Source of the DNA: Siderastrea siderea
Lineage: Eukaryota; Cnidaria; Anthozoa; Scleractinia; Rhizangiidae
Direction of reading: 5' to 3'
Length of the DNA: 64,000 nucleotides
NCBI GenBank assembly: GCA_964030785.1
Contig: OZ034971.1
Location: 40,864,304 to 40,928,303, forward strand
The first letter of the stretch is position 1, and every line of letters starts with the position of its first letter. A model generated the notes under the pieces. It saw only the letters and a program-made list of their open reading frames with translations. It was not told the DNA's origin and did not search any database. Of the stretch, positions 44,925-55,984 are shown piece after piece. Made by a program: the position numbers and the translations under genes.

Positions 44925-46243
44925 ATGGACGAAATTTTGGCAACATTTCAAGACGACGAATTTCATGGGCTTCCTAATGCTGACCTAAAGTTGTTTGTCA
45001 GTATCACTCAACAAAGTGAAGAACGTATTCCTACTTCAGATAGTCTGGATGATGCTCGGATTGGGGATTTTATCGAGCAAAACAAAAATATAAACCGGCG
45101 GCAAGAAAACCAAAACTGACCTGAACGTATGGAAAAGACGGTGTTCCTCTAGAGGCGCTCGTCAGGCATCTCTGCTACTTTTTCATAAATTTCAGAAACC
45201 AAGACGGCACCGAGCTCGAGCCAAGTACGCTTACGCCCTTCCAGCGTAGGTTTGGCCACCATTTGCGTGATTCTGGAAAGCAGTACTGTCTTTTCAACGA
45301 CAAAGAATTTGCAAAGTCCAGAACTACCTTTGAATCCAAGCGTAAAAATGTACATCTTTGCCAACAAGGAAAAGGACACCGTCCGATCAAAGCGCTTGGG
45401 TTAAACGAAGATGAAATGGAAAAGTTTGGTCAACAAAGCACCCCTGCGACTACTGAGCAGAATCCCTTATCCGTACAGTGTGACTCAACAATACAATGCA
45501 CTTTGGTTGGAGGGCAAAAGACGAACACCGGAGAGTCCTGTTGGGAGACCTTGACGGGTTTGAAGGGAAGAAGGAGGTAAAAAAGGGGAGTACATCATTT
45601 GGCACACTGAAAGAGGCTCCACAACAAGAAGTGGTGGCCAAGAGTTTGGTCCCGAAAGATACTTCAATCCACGTATTTATGCCACGGGCACAGGTCGATG
45701 CCCTGTAAAATTCTTCAACCGCTTTTTAGCCTGGCGGCCAACCGACATGTGAAAGCCAGACGATCCTTTATACTTGGCAGTGATGAAAAATCCCCAGACG
45801 TGAAGTTTGGTTCAAGAAACAGCCTCTTGGATAGACTGCGAGTAGTCTCTAATTTTGGCGATGGCGATTGTGGGGCTGGCGAAATACACACGCGCACGCG
45901 CGAAATTTTGAGGAGACGCTCTTCTCATTTTTGGCGCTCCCGTCACGTCCCGTCTCCTCGAGATTTTGCGCTTGTGCGTGTGTGTATTTCGCCCACCCCA
46001 CAATCACCACCGCCAAAATTAGAGACTATTCACAGTTTACCTCTTGGAACATATTCACTGGGTTACTTCATAAAAACGATGGCTGCAGTGACAAAACTGG
46101 AAGGAAAGCGCACTAACCACTCAGCTCGCCGTACGATGATTGCAACGCTGACGCACAAAAACGTGAGCCCCCTCGACATATCACAATTGTCAGAACATAA
46201 AAATCTGAAATCAATCGACATGCAGCTATTCAACAGTTTGTGA
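44925..46243 (+). pseudogene. Crypton/KIAA1958-like recombinase gene, decayed
   Basis: ATG at 44925 (MDEILATFQDDEFHG) starts an acidic leader. KTDLNVWKR follows, a frame loss near 45150, then NQDGTELEPSTLTPFQRRF and HHLRDSGKQYCLFNDKEF. After further frame changes there are CPVKFFNRFLAWRP, VWFKKQPLG, a 186-bp palindrome insertion, and the recombinase C-terminus TNHSARRTMIATL with SEHKNLKSID. HxxR and the later His fit the tyrosine-recombinase catalytic core. The nucleophilic tyrosine is not evident near the end. At least four lesions make it non-functional. It is the most complete of three Crypton-like copies here. Confidence 0.75.
45843..46028. mobile_element. 186-bp palindromic MITE inside Crypton gene
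   Basis: Arms begin TAGTCTCTAATTTTGGCG and correspond nearly base for base, with GCGAAATACACACGCG facing the reverse sequence. It splits the recombinase between VWFKKQPLG-type and YFIKTMAAV-type segments. Confidence 0.8.
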
Positions 46244-47031
46244 TTGAGGAGCAACAAAAGAATGTGTCCTTCTTGATCAGCTAGCGCTCAGGTGCAACAG
46301 AAGCAATGAAACCGATAGTAAACATGCAGTGCGAATCAGCGCAGCTCTGCAAACAACTACCACCTAAGTAGCTTCCACGTCGTTCTCGAGTGCAGTCATA
46401 CAAGGTCCGACGTAACATTACTAACGTAATATGTCGGTCAATAATACTAGATGCACAGGTTTTCGTTGATGCATTTTAAGAACTAGTTATTATGTGAAGC
46501 AGGTACGAAAACAACGTTTCAAAATAAGTCGTGGTGTTCCGGGTAAAATAAAAGCACAGGAGATCAGCTGATAAACAAAAATTGCCCTCAAACGACTTAT
46601 CAAAACGAAATAAGGCTACAGTTTGTTACTTTTGTTTCATTATAAACTGCGCTTTCATTATAAACTACGCGAGTAAAACTGTTCTTTAGAAAGAACATAG
46701 CTTTCAGCAATCGAAAAGCTATTAAAGATAATGGCAAATAGGAACGTAATTTAGCAACTAACGCATACAAATTAGAAAGATTATAAATCGGATAAAGTAA
46801 AAATAAAGCCATTCGCTTTAAAATTTACACAATGGACCTATTAGCGGTAATTTCTAAGGTCTTATTTGGCCTGTTTTATCCCTTAAAAGTTTCGCAGGAC
46901 ATTGGAGCTTAAGGGTTTACTTTAGTGACAAGGTAAAAGCCGCTTAATAGTTGTTACCATAAACTTAGCAAGGCATATATTAACTGGACATAGGCAAAAA
47001 AATGAATCAAGTCTACTTACTGTTATGAATG
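46244..47031. other. No gene recognised
   Basis: AT-rich, short frames only. Confidence 0.5.
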
Positions 47032-47039
47032 TAACAATT

Positions 47040-49094
47040 CAGGGGCGGATTTAGGGGTGGGCCGAGGGGGCCGCGCCCCCCCCCCCCCCCCTTTTGTCGG
47101 GGAATGTTTTTTTTTCTTTTGTAAACAACGTCTGTCGGATGGTACTTCGTGCTTTGTTACTTTAGATATATTTTCTGCGGGTCCTGATGATCGCCCCTGT
47201 CTCAGGTGCAACTGTGGAACATAGCAACTCATCATTGCGCTTTGTAAAGAGTGGTTTTAGAAGCACCATGAGAGAGGACCGCCTCAACGCACTGTTGCTG
47301 CTCTTTATTCACAAGGACATAGCTCTGGATTATGATATGCAATTATTGACGACTATGCCAAGCGCGACCAGAAAAGGATGACATTTATCAATCCCCTGCA
47401 ATGAATGTTCTTACAATTGTTCTTAACCCTGCAATGACTGTTCTTAGGATTGTTTTTAAAGCCGTCTCCTTGGAATACGTTTCGTTTGTTCAAATTTTTT
47501 GATAAATCCTTTTAAAATCTATGCCATAATTTTAGTCGCAAATGACCAATGCTCCCCGAATACATGCAGTAAATATCCGTCTCAAAGAAACTGGATTTGT
47601 CCATTTTTCAAGGAGAAAATGTTGCTGCCTTTGCTGGGAGGTTGTGCTCTCGCCGCAATTGCTACAGCCCCTGCTAGCATCATAAAGTGTTAATTACTTC
47701 TTTGACCACAACCACACCTGTTTTATTGTGCGGACGCAGTACGCAGTACATGATGACATGATATTGACATGATCTGCTCACACAAGCTAAGGAGCTTACG
47801 TAGTGTGAGTACGAGATTGCGTTCGCCTGTTTCTGCTTCATGTTCACTATAAATGTTAATAATGGTTTTCTTATTTTATTTTTGTTTGCTCTGTATTTTG
47901 GTTTGATTTCCGACGTATTTTTGGTTGTTTGATTACAAAACTGCTGGTCAACTTAGCTGTGTGAGCGTCTTAAGTTCTGATTATGACAGGTTTTGCTCGT
48001 TGTTGATGCGACTGCATCGGTGCGTATTATTGTTTCAAACACTTTGTATGGCACGTTTCATGTTCATCACGATCATTTATTGGAAAGGGGCTTAATTTCC
48101 GAAAGCACCAAATAAATCACCAACCAAGATGAAACAAAAGTAGCTTTGATTTTTGGTAAGAGCACTAAACTCGTTACTTTTTCATATCGGAAAATGAATA
48201 AATTGAAACATGGATGTCAAGATTGGCATAATGCCATTATGTGGTGATGGTTCGTGCACTTCGCGAGGGACTTCAGTTTTCCGCTTACGTTCAGTAATCC
48301 TAAAGTTAGTTAAGAACCCACTCTAACTATTTATGAAGAAACAACACTTAGCTGTTCAGAAGCTCAACATTTTAACTAGCGACGACAAAGCAAAAATGAA
48401 TTACCTACAGCACGTTTGCGTGAATAAAATCACGCAATCATTTTGACAGATCTAACAGGCTGTCACCTTTCAGTACTTATTACTCCAGCCAAGAGTCACA
48501 CAAAGCATTGACTTAATGCAGTGGTTTTCTTTCCATTTAGCGTAATCAGAATTTATTTTCATTTCAAATTTGCTTCATTAATTTTTTACATGTGTAACTC
48601 ATTTCATTCGAACTTTATCTTTTATCAGGAAATGAAAATGGCTAGCTAACTTGAATTGACAAAGAGGCACCTTTTTAAACTCATTTTAAAAGCGAGTTTC
48701 ACTTTCTATTGCTCAATCACTGAGTCAAATAATCGCGTTTTAAAAACACTCATGTGCACATTGCGGTGACAGTCGGCTAAACACCGATTCAAAACATTTA
48801 TTTATCAGTTTCAGACGTCTGCACATGCCCGCAATGCGCGGGCCGTTTATTAAATATTTCAACATTGTGTGTTCAATATGGAATCCAGGCATTTGCTAAA
48901 TTTAAGCGTCCAGAATGCACTAGATTGCATCTCAGAGAACTTCAACTTAAAAAATTTTCTCGGGGGAGCATGCTCCCGGGCCCCCCTAGAACGTCGCGCT
49001 CTTGGCACTCCAGATGGGCGCTATCGCGCCCATATTTTGCAACTATACTAGATCTCTCGGCCCCCTCTATCACAAAATCCTCTGTCCGCCCCTG
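47040..49094. mobile_element. 2.05-kb hAT element remnant
   Basis: The termini are CAGGGGCGGATTTAG and TCCGCCCCTG. The flanks TAACAATT and TAACATTC approximate an 8-bp duplication with one change. The left subterminal region carries a C-run (47076-47091). The only coding remnant is the dimerisation domain described next. The region 47700-48860 has only short frames. Confidence 0.7.
47187..47381 (+). pseudogene. hAT transposase C-terminal dimerisation fragment
   Basis: The frame reads APVSGATVEHSNSSLRFVKS, then RSTMREDRLNALLLLFIHKD and a short tail to the stop at 47381. It matches the hAT-family C-terminal signature (SVERSFSxLRxIKxxxRSxMxxxRLxxLxLLxIH). The zinc finger and RNase-H-like catalytic parts are missing, so the element cannot move itself. 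Confidence 0.8.
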
Positions 49095-49179
49095 TAACAT
49101 TCTACAAAACACATTTACCTTTACATGAAGCAACAGCACGAAACTCGATTAATATGAATTGTTTTGCATGATGCACTTA

Positions 49180-49275
49180 CGGCCTTTTGTCCCGGCCTTT
49201 TGTACCGACCTTTTGTACCGTCGTACCGGCGTTTGGTACCATCGTACCGTCGTACCGGGCTTTTGTACCATCGTA
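49180..49275. repeat. GTACCG-based short repeats
   Basis: CCTTTTGTACC, GTCGTACCGG and ATCGTACCG units alternate about ten times. Non-coding. Confidence 0.75.
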
Positions 49276-49299
49276 CCGCTTTTCATGATAAAAAGGTGC

Positions 49300-50048
49300 T
49301 AAAAACGAGATACCAAACCTTTAAAATACGGTTAAATACTTGTGTCTATCAACCAAACGCAATTCATCAGTTTAATACCATAATCCTCATACGTCAATTG
49401 AAGCTAATATAATGATCACCTGTATTCGGTTACTTACATTTGTTGTGATTATCGAGGGCTCACGCATGGGCTCCTGATACAAACGTATGCAGCCCGGTCA
49501 CTGGATGGGAAATTTGTATTCAATCGATTAGAGATGTTTGACAACAATAGTCCCGCCTCATCAAGTTCACCTAGCATGATAAGTGGCTTCGAGAGACGTG
49601 GGCGATGGAAAAAAAAAACTAGTAAATTTTTTTCGACATTCTGTATAGGATTTACAATTAGTGTTTTCGAATAGCCTTGGGGACTGTTACTACAAACAAA
49701 TACCATCACTACTCTTATTATAATCATCACCTACTTGGCTCAGACAAAACAGTTTCATCAAAGGCGCTAGGCTCACCAAATCTCTGCATATAGATATATC
49801 TTTTCAAACGTAAACGACACATTTCCGTAACGTAACGCATGGATTTTACTCTTCCGGCATAACACGGCCAAGTTAAAGTGGTTTGAAGAAAGTATTCTTT
49901 CTAAATCAAAAGGCACAAGAACCATGCAATCAGGGGCCTCGGCCACTCATATTACATTAACGCATGTCGGGATATATTTGTCGCCCGGAAAGAGGTTAAT
50001 AAAAGATTTAAAGGATATGTTCAGCTTTGAAGCCACAAAACCGCAGCT
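49300..50048. other. 3' flank of NHL gene, no other gene seen
   Basis: Short frames only. This side of the duplication has no counterpart in copy A because a PLE truncates it. Confidence 0.5.
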
Positions 50049-51719
50049 TCATACAACGAGTACTTTGAAGTCGAGTTTGTTCCTATAAACTACAGCAATG
50101 CGTCCATCAATAGATACTGAGATTCCTCGCAAGTAGACTATATCTCCTTCTTCCTCATGCTCAACACGTCGCACAAACTCGCCTTGTTTGGTGTAAATTA
50201 AGATTTCCAAGCGGTTTTGTTTCTCTTGTTCTTCACGTATTCCAGCGATCAGAACATGTTCACTTGCTTGGTGAAAAGTAGTCTGGGGATAGTGAAACGA
50301 TCTTTCTACTTTAAATTGACGCAGACGGGTTCCCTTTTCACTGAACGTGTTAATAAAGTACGAGTCGTGATCGTTGGTCGCTACGATGATGCATCCATCA
50401 TCAGCAGCGGCAACAGCTGAGGTCACTTCAAGTTTTCCTTTTCCAAAGCGGCGAACAAACTTGCCATCAGTCTTGTACATGTCAATCACATGTTGTCCCC
50501 CGACCAGCTCCCCACGAACCAGCACTTTGCCCTTTTCTGTAACTGCCAATGACGCCCATGTCCACGACCATGACTTGAAGCCTTCCTTGAGAGGAATGGT
50601 GGTGTTGGGAGTTTTCATGTAAACATAAGACTCATCTTTGCCAGCTCCGGGATTCTTTAGTGTAACCAGTACATAGATGTTACTGTTCTTGTCAGTGGCT
50701 ACGTCGTGGATAAATACTTCCGTTCCCGGTATGTCGTCGTTTATAGGAAGAAACGAATAAAAAAACTTGCCACTGCTGTCATACACCTTTATGTTACCAG
50801 GTTTGTTGTCTGCCACAATAAAATGTCCTTGCGCGTTTGTCGCGATACCCCACGGATCTTTCAGCCTGTGCTCTTCTTCGCCCTCCTGACCAAATGACCA
50901 CTGTAAAGAGTAGTGCTTCATATTAAGCTTGTGTAGTGTTTCAGCCACTTTTGTGTCCAGCAGTGGGTTAATTTTCTCTTCATCAACCTCTATGCAAGGC
51001 CACGTCTTGAGGATGTCTGATACGTCTTTGTTGCCAAAACCGTAACTCGTGAACATGACATCGTACATGACGCGATTTAAACGACAAACGGATGAAATGA
51101 TTTCTCTGCGTTCGTCTTTGCTGAACCGACCACGGAGACCTTTTTTGAGCTCCACTGCGAAACAGTTCTGAACCGCTGGCAGAGAATGCAATCTTTCGAT
51201 GCACATTCTGCAAGAGGTTAATCCTGCCGATGGGTCGTCCACGGCCTCTAGTATTGTTGCCATAATGCGATATCCCATAGCTGCCACGCGGTCGGACAGT
51301 TTTAAAGCTTCATCACTGAACGCTTCTGTTGATTTTCTGCGAGCATCCGCTAACCTCGTCTTTGCGATGGAAAGCAGTGTTGTTGCAGATTCGTCTAAGT
51401 CAGTAAGTTCTAAGTTCCTCATCGTGGTAGCGAGAGAAACTGTATTTGCTTCAGAATTTGATGACCGTGAGATTTTCGAGTGAAAAGCATCGTAAAAGAG
51501 GACAAGTCCTTCCTCTAAGTATTCAATAGCTGCCAGAAGATCCTTTCTCGCCAGACCATCAAGCTTTGATTTGACATCAGTGATTCCGCGTATGATCATG
51601 TCACGAAGCTTCTGGTCTGTTATGTCGCCTTCCTTGAGCTTTTCAGCCACCACATCCCGGCCCTTATTGACCAATAAGCCGACAGTCGATTTCAGCGCGC
51701 ATGTTACAAGTGAAGACAT
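50049..51719 (-). CDS. NHL-repeat beta-propeller protein, intact single-exon gene
   Basis: A 556-residue frame from ATG at 51719 to the stop at 50049, with no intron needed. Residues ~1-270 are mostly helical, with ITDQKLRDMIIRGITDVKSK, a leucine-rich YLEEGLVLFYDAF and a conserved cysteine segment TSCRMCIERLHSLPA. From ~275 onward NHL-type blades appear: DPWGIATNAQGHFIVADN with GNIKVYDSSGKF, EVFIHDVATDKNSNIYVL, WASLAVTEKGKVLVRG, VTSAVAAADDGCIIVATNDH, and a last blade ending GRIAVVYRNK. There is no signal peptide or membrane segment, so it is probably intracellular. NHL propellers bind proteins or RNA. No RING, B-box or TIR-domain signature is seen, so a TRIM identity is not supported. The broken paralogue at 21939-25056 and shared flanks show recent duplication. 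An orphan family specific to cnidarians is possible. Confidence 0.85.
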   Translation of the reverse strand: MSSLVTCALKSTVGLLVNKGRDVVAEKLKEGDITDQKLRDMIIRGITDVKSKLDGLARKDLLAAIEYLEEGLVLFYDAFHSKISRSSNSEANTVSLATTMRNLELTDLDESATTLLSIAKTRLADARRKSTEAFSDEALKLSDRVAAMGYRIMATILEAVDDPSAGLTSCRMCIERLHSLPAVQNCFAVELKKGLRGRFSKDERREIISSVCRLNRVMYDVMFTSYGFGNKDVSDILKTWPCIEVDEEKINPLLDTKVAETLHKLNMKHYSLQWSFGQEGEEEHRLKDPWGIATNAQGHFIVADNKPGNIKVYDSSGKFFYSFLPINDDIPGTEVFIHDVATDKNSNIYVLVTLKNPGAGKDESYVYMKTPNTTIPLKEGFKSWSWTWASLAVTEKGKVLVRGELVGGQHVIDMYKTDGKFVRRFGKGKLEVTSAVAAADDGCIIVATNDHDSYFINTFSEKGTRLRQFKVERSFHYPQTTFHQASEHVLIAGIREEQEKQNRLEILIYTKQGEFVRRVEHEEEGDIVYLRGISVSIDGRIAVVYRNKLDFKVLVV

Positions 51720-52164
51720 TCTAGTTATAATGTCTTGGCGAAAGATTCAGGTCCATTGCGTGAACAATAAACAACCGGAAGTGTTGCATTTGACAATGGG
51801 CCGCTGGATGACGTCAAAGACATTTGACCCCGTTTTGACTTCCACAATCAAACTGCATACACAAATTACTACGAATTAGTGTTGCGATGGGCTAAGCAGA
51901 GTTCCAATCGTTCAACCTCTACAAAATGCTTTATTCAGCCTGTTTCACCTATTTTTCTTGTGGAAAAAAGTTGTTCTTTTGCAATTTACCCTTGAGACAA
52001 AGTTTGACATGGTGCTTCACTAATTAGTAATAATAACCACAATTAAAGTAATTTTGAGCTGCATTGTGGCCAACTCTATTGGAAATTACTGAAACGTAAC
52101 ATAAGAAAACAAGTAGCTTACTAAAGTTAGAATGGATAAGAACTGAAGCAGATTATAAATAAAT
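51720..52164. repeat. Segmental duplication, copy B upstream flank
   Basis: Corresponds to 25057-25480 and contains the likely promoter of the NHL gene. TGACGTCAAAGACATTTG at 51809 is conserved in copy A (TGACGTCAAAGGCATTAG), a possible CRE. The match breaks at about 52164 and resumes at about 55985. Confidence 0.75.
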
Positions 52165-52362
52165 GCCAATAGATGGTTTTCACTGTGACGTCACCAAATC
52201 CTAAAATCAAAACCGCGAGGTCTTCTGAATTTTTATCTCACCAGGTTGAAAAGGCATGTAGTAGTCCAGGAACACCGGAACACAGAACTCCGAAACATCA
52301 AAAAAAAAAAAAAAAAACCCAGAATACCTCCAAGAAAAGCAGGAACACCTTCCAAAAAACCT

Positions 52363-53126
52363 AGCCTGCGAACGCGGACGTATTTCCGGCTGTCGTTTCT
52401 GAGAAACGACAGCGGAAAATAAGGGTGCGTTTCTTTGGGAGAATCCGAAAACGGATTTGTGATCCCAGATCATATGGATTCTTCGACACAAAAGAAACGC
52501 AAAATCCGAAAAAGGATTATTTTGTCATGACAAGACAGGCTGGAGGCACGCAATATATATATCAGAACGATATTTCTCTCGTACTGCCCTAGAATTCAAC
52601 TAGAATGGAATACAAATAATTTATAAACAAGGACAGTATCTGCAGTAGTTCAAGTGAACTCGCTGTTTGCGTTCACAATTAGCAAAATCTGGTCCTTGAA
52701 TCACAGAAATGGTACACAAATGAAGTTATCCTGACGTGTCAATGCTTCTGTCTGTAATTTTGGAGAAAACTTTTCAAATATACGGAACGGAATAATCACC
52801 TGAATTTTTTCCTTTTTACGATCGAATGTTTTGTCACGCAAGATCGAGAGAAAATATGGCGAGACCAGTAAATGTGCATGGAAGACCGCTTGACAGATGT
52901 ACTATTTTCGGATCCGTCCCCCAAAGAAACGCACGGATCATGAATCCTAAAAATCCGGATTTAGATTTAATCTGATGTATCCACTCGGAGTGTGGATTCT
53001 TCGGATCACTAATCCTTGATTAATCCATTTTCGGATTTAGGTAAAGAAACGCAAAATCCGTTTTTGGATACAAGAATCCGGATTTGGATTTTCCCAAAGA
53101 AACGCACCTGTCTGCGTTCGCAGGCT
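52363..53126. mobile_element. AGCCTGCGAAC MITE split by a second TIR element
   Basis: The outer ends are AGCCTGCGAACGC and complement, and an AAAAACC-type sequence on both sides may be the target duplication. Nested within, about 52424-53108 has termini GGTGCGTTTCTTTGGGA and complement and many AAATCCG subterminal repeats. The outer termini resemble those of the RecQ-carrying element at 21017 (TAGCCTGC). Confidence 0.6.
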
Positions 53127-53658
53127 GAAAAACCCGGAACGGGGCAAAATCTCTTTAAAAAAACTCAGAATATGGGAAAACAGTGTTAAGATCAAGAATT
53201 GATCCTTGGGTGATTCTACAAAATTGTTCCCAACCTGACTAGTGTCGTTTAAGGCAAAAAACGTCGTGCAAATTAATTACAAACGTTACATGAAAAGAGT
53301 TGCATGTCTGAAATGATGATGCGTGAAACCTATGCAAATTACCATTTTTGAGTCGCATGCGTTCAAGCAGCGGAGCCGTCGTTTGTGCCGTGCTCGCTGG
53401 TCATTCCTGAGGGAATCCCACTTACAGAGTGCCACAGAAGCTATATTACGAAGGAGGTCAGTACGAGAATCTACTAGATTTAATTTCTTTGTTTTTGTTT
53501 TTGTTTCTGTGCTTTTTTTGGGTCGTTTTATTTAATAGGTGTTGAATTTTAATCCTGTCCCTGGGTCAATATGGCACGGTATTAAGTTAAAAACAAAATA
53601 ATTTAACTAAACTGAAGATCAACTGTATCCTAACATAACATGCAACTCTTTTCATGTA

Positions 53659-54876
53659 AGGGACGGACCATTATTTTTTTGGAGGGGGGCGGGGATGAAA
53701 AATCCTGAAAAAAATTGTTGCAAAATCAAAAAAAGCCCAAATAAATTGTTTTCAGGCATGAAAAAGAGAAAAAAGTTTGCAGACTAGTTGATACATAGTT
53801 TGATTTATATAAGTAAATTTAGTCCTATTTGTCAAAATGCAAGATAACAATGCAACAAAATGATTTGCATGGATTCATCAACTGGTTTGACATGGTAAAT
53901 TAGCCACCACAAATTAAATTCAAAAGTTAGCTATTCATTAGAGCAAGTGAGCTATTTAACACTTAAACATCAGTTTTGTCATTTCTTTCCGGTGGCTAAT
54001 TTACCAAATCGACTTGGTTGATAAACCCCAATTTCTGTTTTTTACTTTAATTTTCCACCAACAAATTACCACAGTTGGTTAAAATCAGTGACTAACCCCA
54101 TTATTAAAAATAACCTCTTCTGAGGACCTTGAAAGCATTAAATGTTAAAGTTAGGTCATTGTATTAATCGTTTCTATAACAAGAACTTTTTGTAATTGGA
54201 TAGCTGTAATCGGACAACTACGTTGCGCACGCGTCAATCAGGTGCACTGAAATGGGTTCTTTTTATAGCTGCTTCTCCACTGCTTGCAAAACTGATAATT
54301 AAAAATATATCCCTGAAGGGCACATACATTCTCTTACCTCGCATTTTGTTATAGATAGGATTAACTATACTTCGTTTAGTACAATTTAGGGGTAATCGTG
54401 CTCGTAATTTCAAATCGTCCTCGCGCTATGTGCTCGGCTGATTTAAAGTAACTCGCCCAATAACTCCCTGAATTGTGCTCCACTGAGTCCAATTACCATT
54501 ACTAATCAAGAACTCTTCGAAGTCTCTAACTAAGAAAAAAGATTAACTTAAGTTCCTGGGTTGCATGTATTCACTAATAGTCACACTGGCTTTTCAACAG
54601 GGTCCTAGGGTGGTTTGATGAGGACATTTTATAAATCATCACTTAAACAGCAAGCAGTCTCCTGCTTTCCACTTGCATGAAGAAGGCAAATTGGATCCAG
54701 TCTTGTATAAACTACAAAATAAAGCGCAAGTGTAAGCAAGCGCTGTTTCATTTGGCTCCTCAATCCTCTCTAGGATCAGGGGAGAAAAGGCCGCTGGTGG
54801 AGTTCTGTATTATTACTTGCAATTGTCTTAGAAAAAATTTCACCCCCCCCCTCCAAAACAACAATGGTCCGTCCCT
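53659..54876. mobile_element. 1.2-kb element with AGGGACGGACCATT ends
   Basis: TIRs AGGGACGGACCATT and complement are followed by G- or C-rich tracts. The inverted copy at 53262-53307 provides the empty site (CATGTAACGTTTG). At most one or two bases appear duplicated, so hAT-like ends are not matched by an 8-bp duplication. There is no convincing ORF. Confidence 0.6.
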
Positions 54877-55984
54877 AACGTTTGTAATTAATTTGCATGA
54901 AATTTCTTGCCTTATAAGGTTTTAGCTAAATCTACCTTAAACGACACTAGTCAGGTCGGGAATAATTTTGTACAATCACCCTAGGATCAATTCTTGATCT
55001 TAACACTGTTTCCCGTTTATTCGGTACTGTTTCACTTTTCAAACTTTGTACTGAAAAGATGTTACAGTTACCTGTGATAGTGCCATGTACTAAAGCATTA
55101 CGTCATTAAAGAAAGGAACAGAAGGTGGACATGTGTATTGTACAGTAATTAAAAGCCTCGTGTTTTGGTATTTTAAATTATTCCTAATCAGGTTTCTTAT
55201 TTCATATTTCCTTGGGAAGCCTATTTTTTAGAGGTGTTCTGAGTGTTTTAGGAGATTTTCGCTGTTCTGGGTTTTTTGGGAGGTGTGCCTGGTTTTCCTG
55301 GAGGTGTTCCGGGTTTCTAATAGATGTTCCGGGTTTTCTGCTAGATGTTCCAGGATTTTTGGGTGTTCCGGAGTGTTCCGGAATGTTCCGGTGTTCCTGG
55401 AAGTACTACATGCGGGTTGAAGATGACCTAGCAATAAATATTTCCACAAGTTTCCAGTCCCGTAGCGTCTTTCGTTTTGAAAATACAGCATTTTGAATTT
55501 CCAAATTTTTACCTTGCGGGACTCCAAGATAGTGGCCGCAACAAAGCTGTCTGTTTAAAAAAAAAAAAAAGGTCTCTTCATAAGATTTTCAGCAGTTTGA
55601 ACATTACAAGTATTGGGAGATGTGTTAATGCACATGTATACTAGCTCACGAGCGAAAAAAAAAAGCACCTTTATCGCAAAAGTGAATTCCAGATGTTTTT
55701 GTTGATTTCCGGAAGCCATATCGGTGTACCTCCGATGTACACCAATATTAATATGGCGTCTCCATACAAGGCTCTATAAAGTTGCGTGAAACGTTTGAGC
55801 AAATAACTCAGCAACGGTGTACCACACAGACCTGAGACTTGGAGAAGTTGTTCATGTATTAATTTTTTTTACTATCATTTCATTTCCTTGGCTTTTTTCA
55901 TTGAACGGTTTCAAATTTACTTTTTTATGGCGTGACAGTGAAAAAGATCAATTAGTGGTAATCCGATAATGACCTACCTAAAAG

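Larger units (their letters stand above)
52165..55980. mobile_element. Composite fold-back insertion in copy B
   Basis: Absent from copy A. The outer inverted segments are 52225-52280 and 55385-55435 (GGAACACCGG and complement, GCATGTAGTA and complement). Inner arms at 53160-53307 and 54877-55060 correspond (CAAGAATTGATCCT, AGTGTCGTTTAAGG). Other elements sit inside (52363-53126, 53659-54876). 55212-55400 contains degenerate TGTTCCGG repeats. No protein is recognised. Confidence 0.6.
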
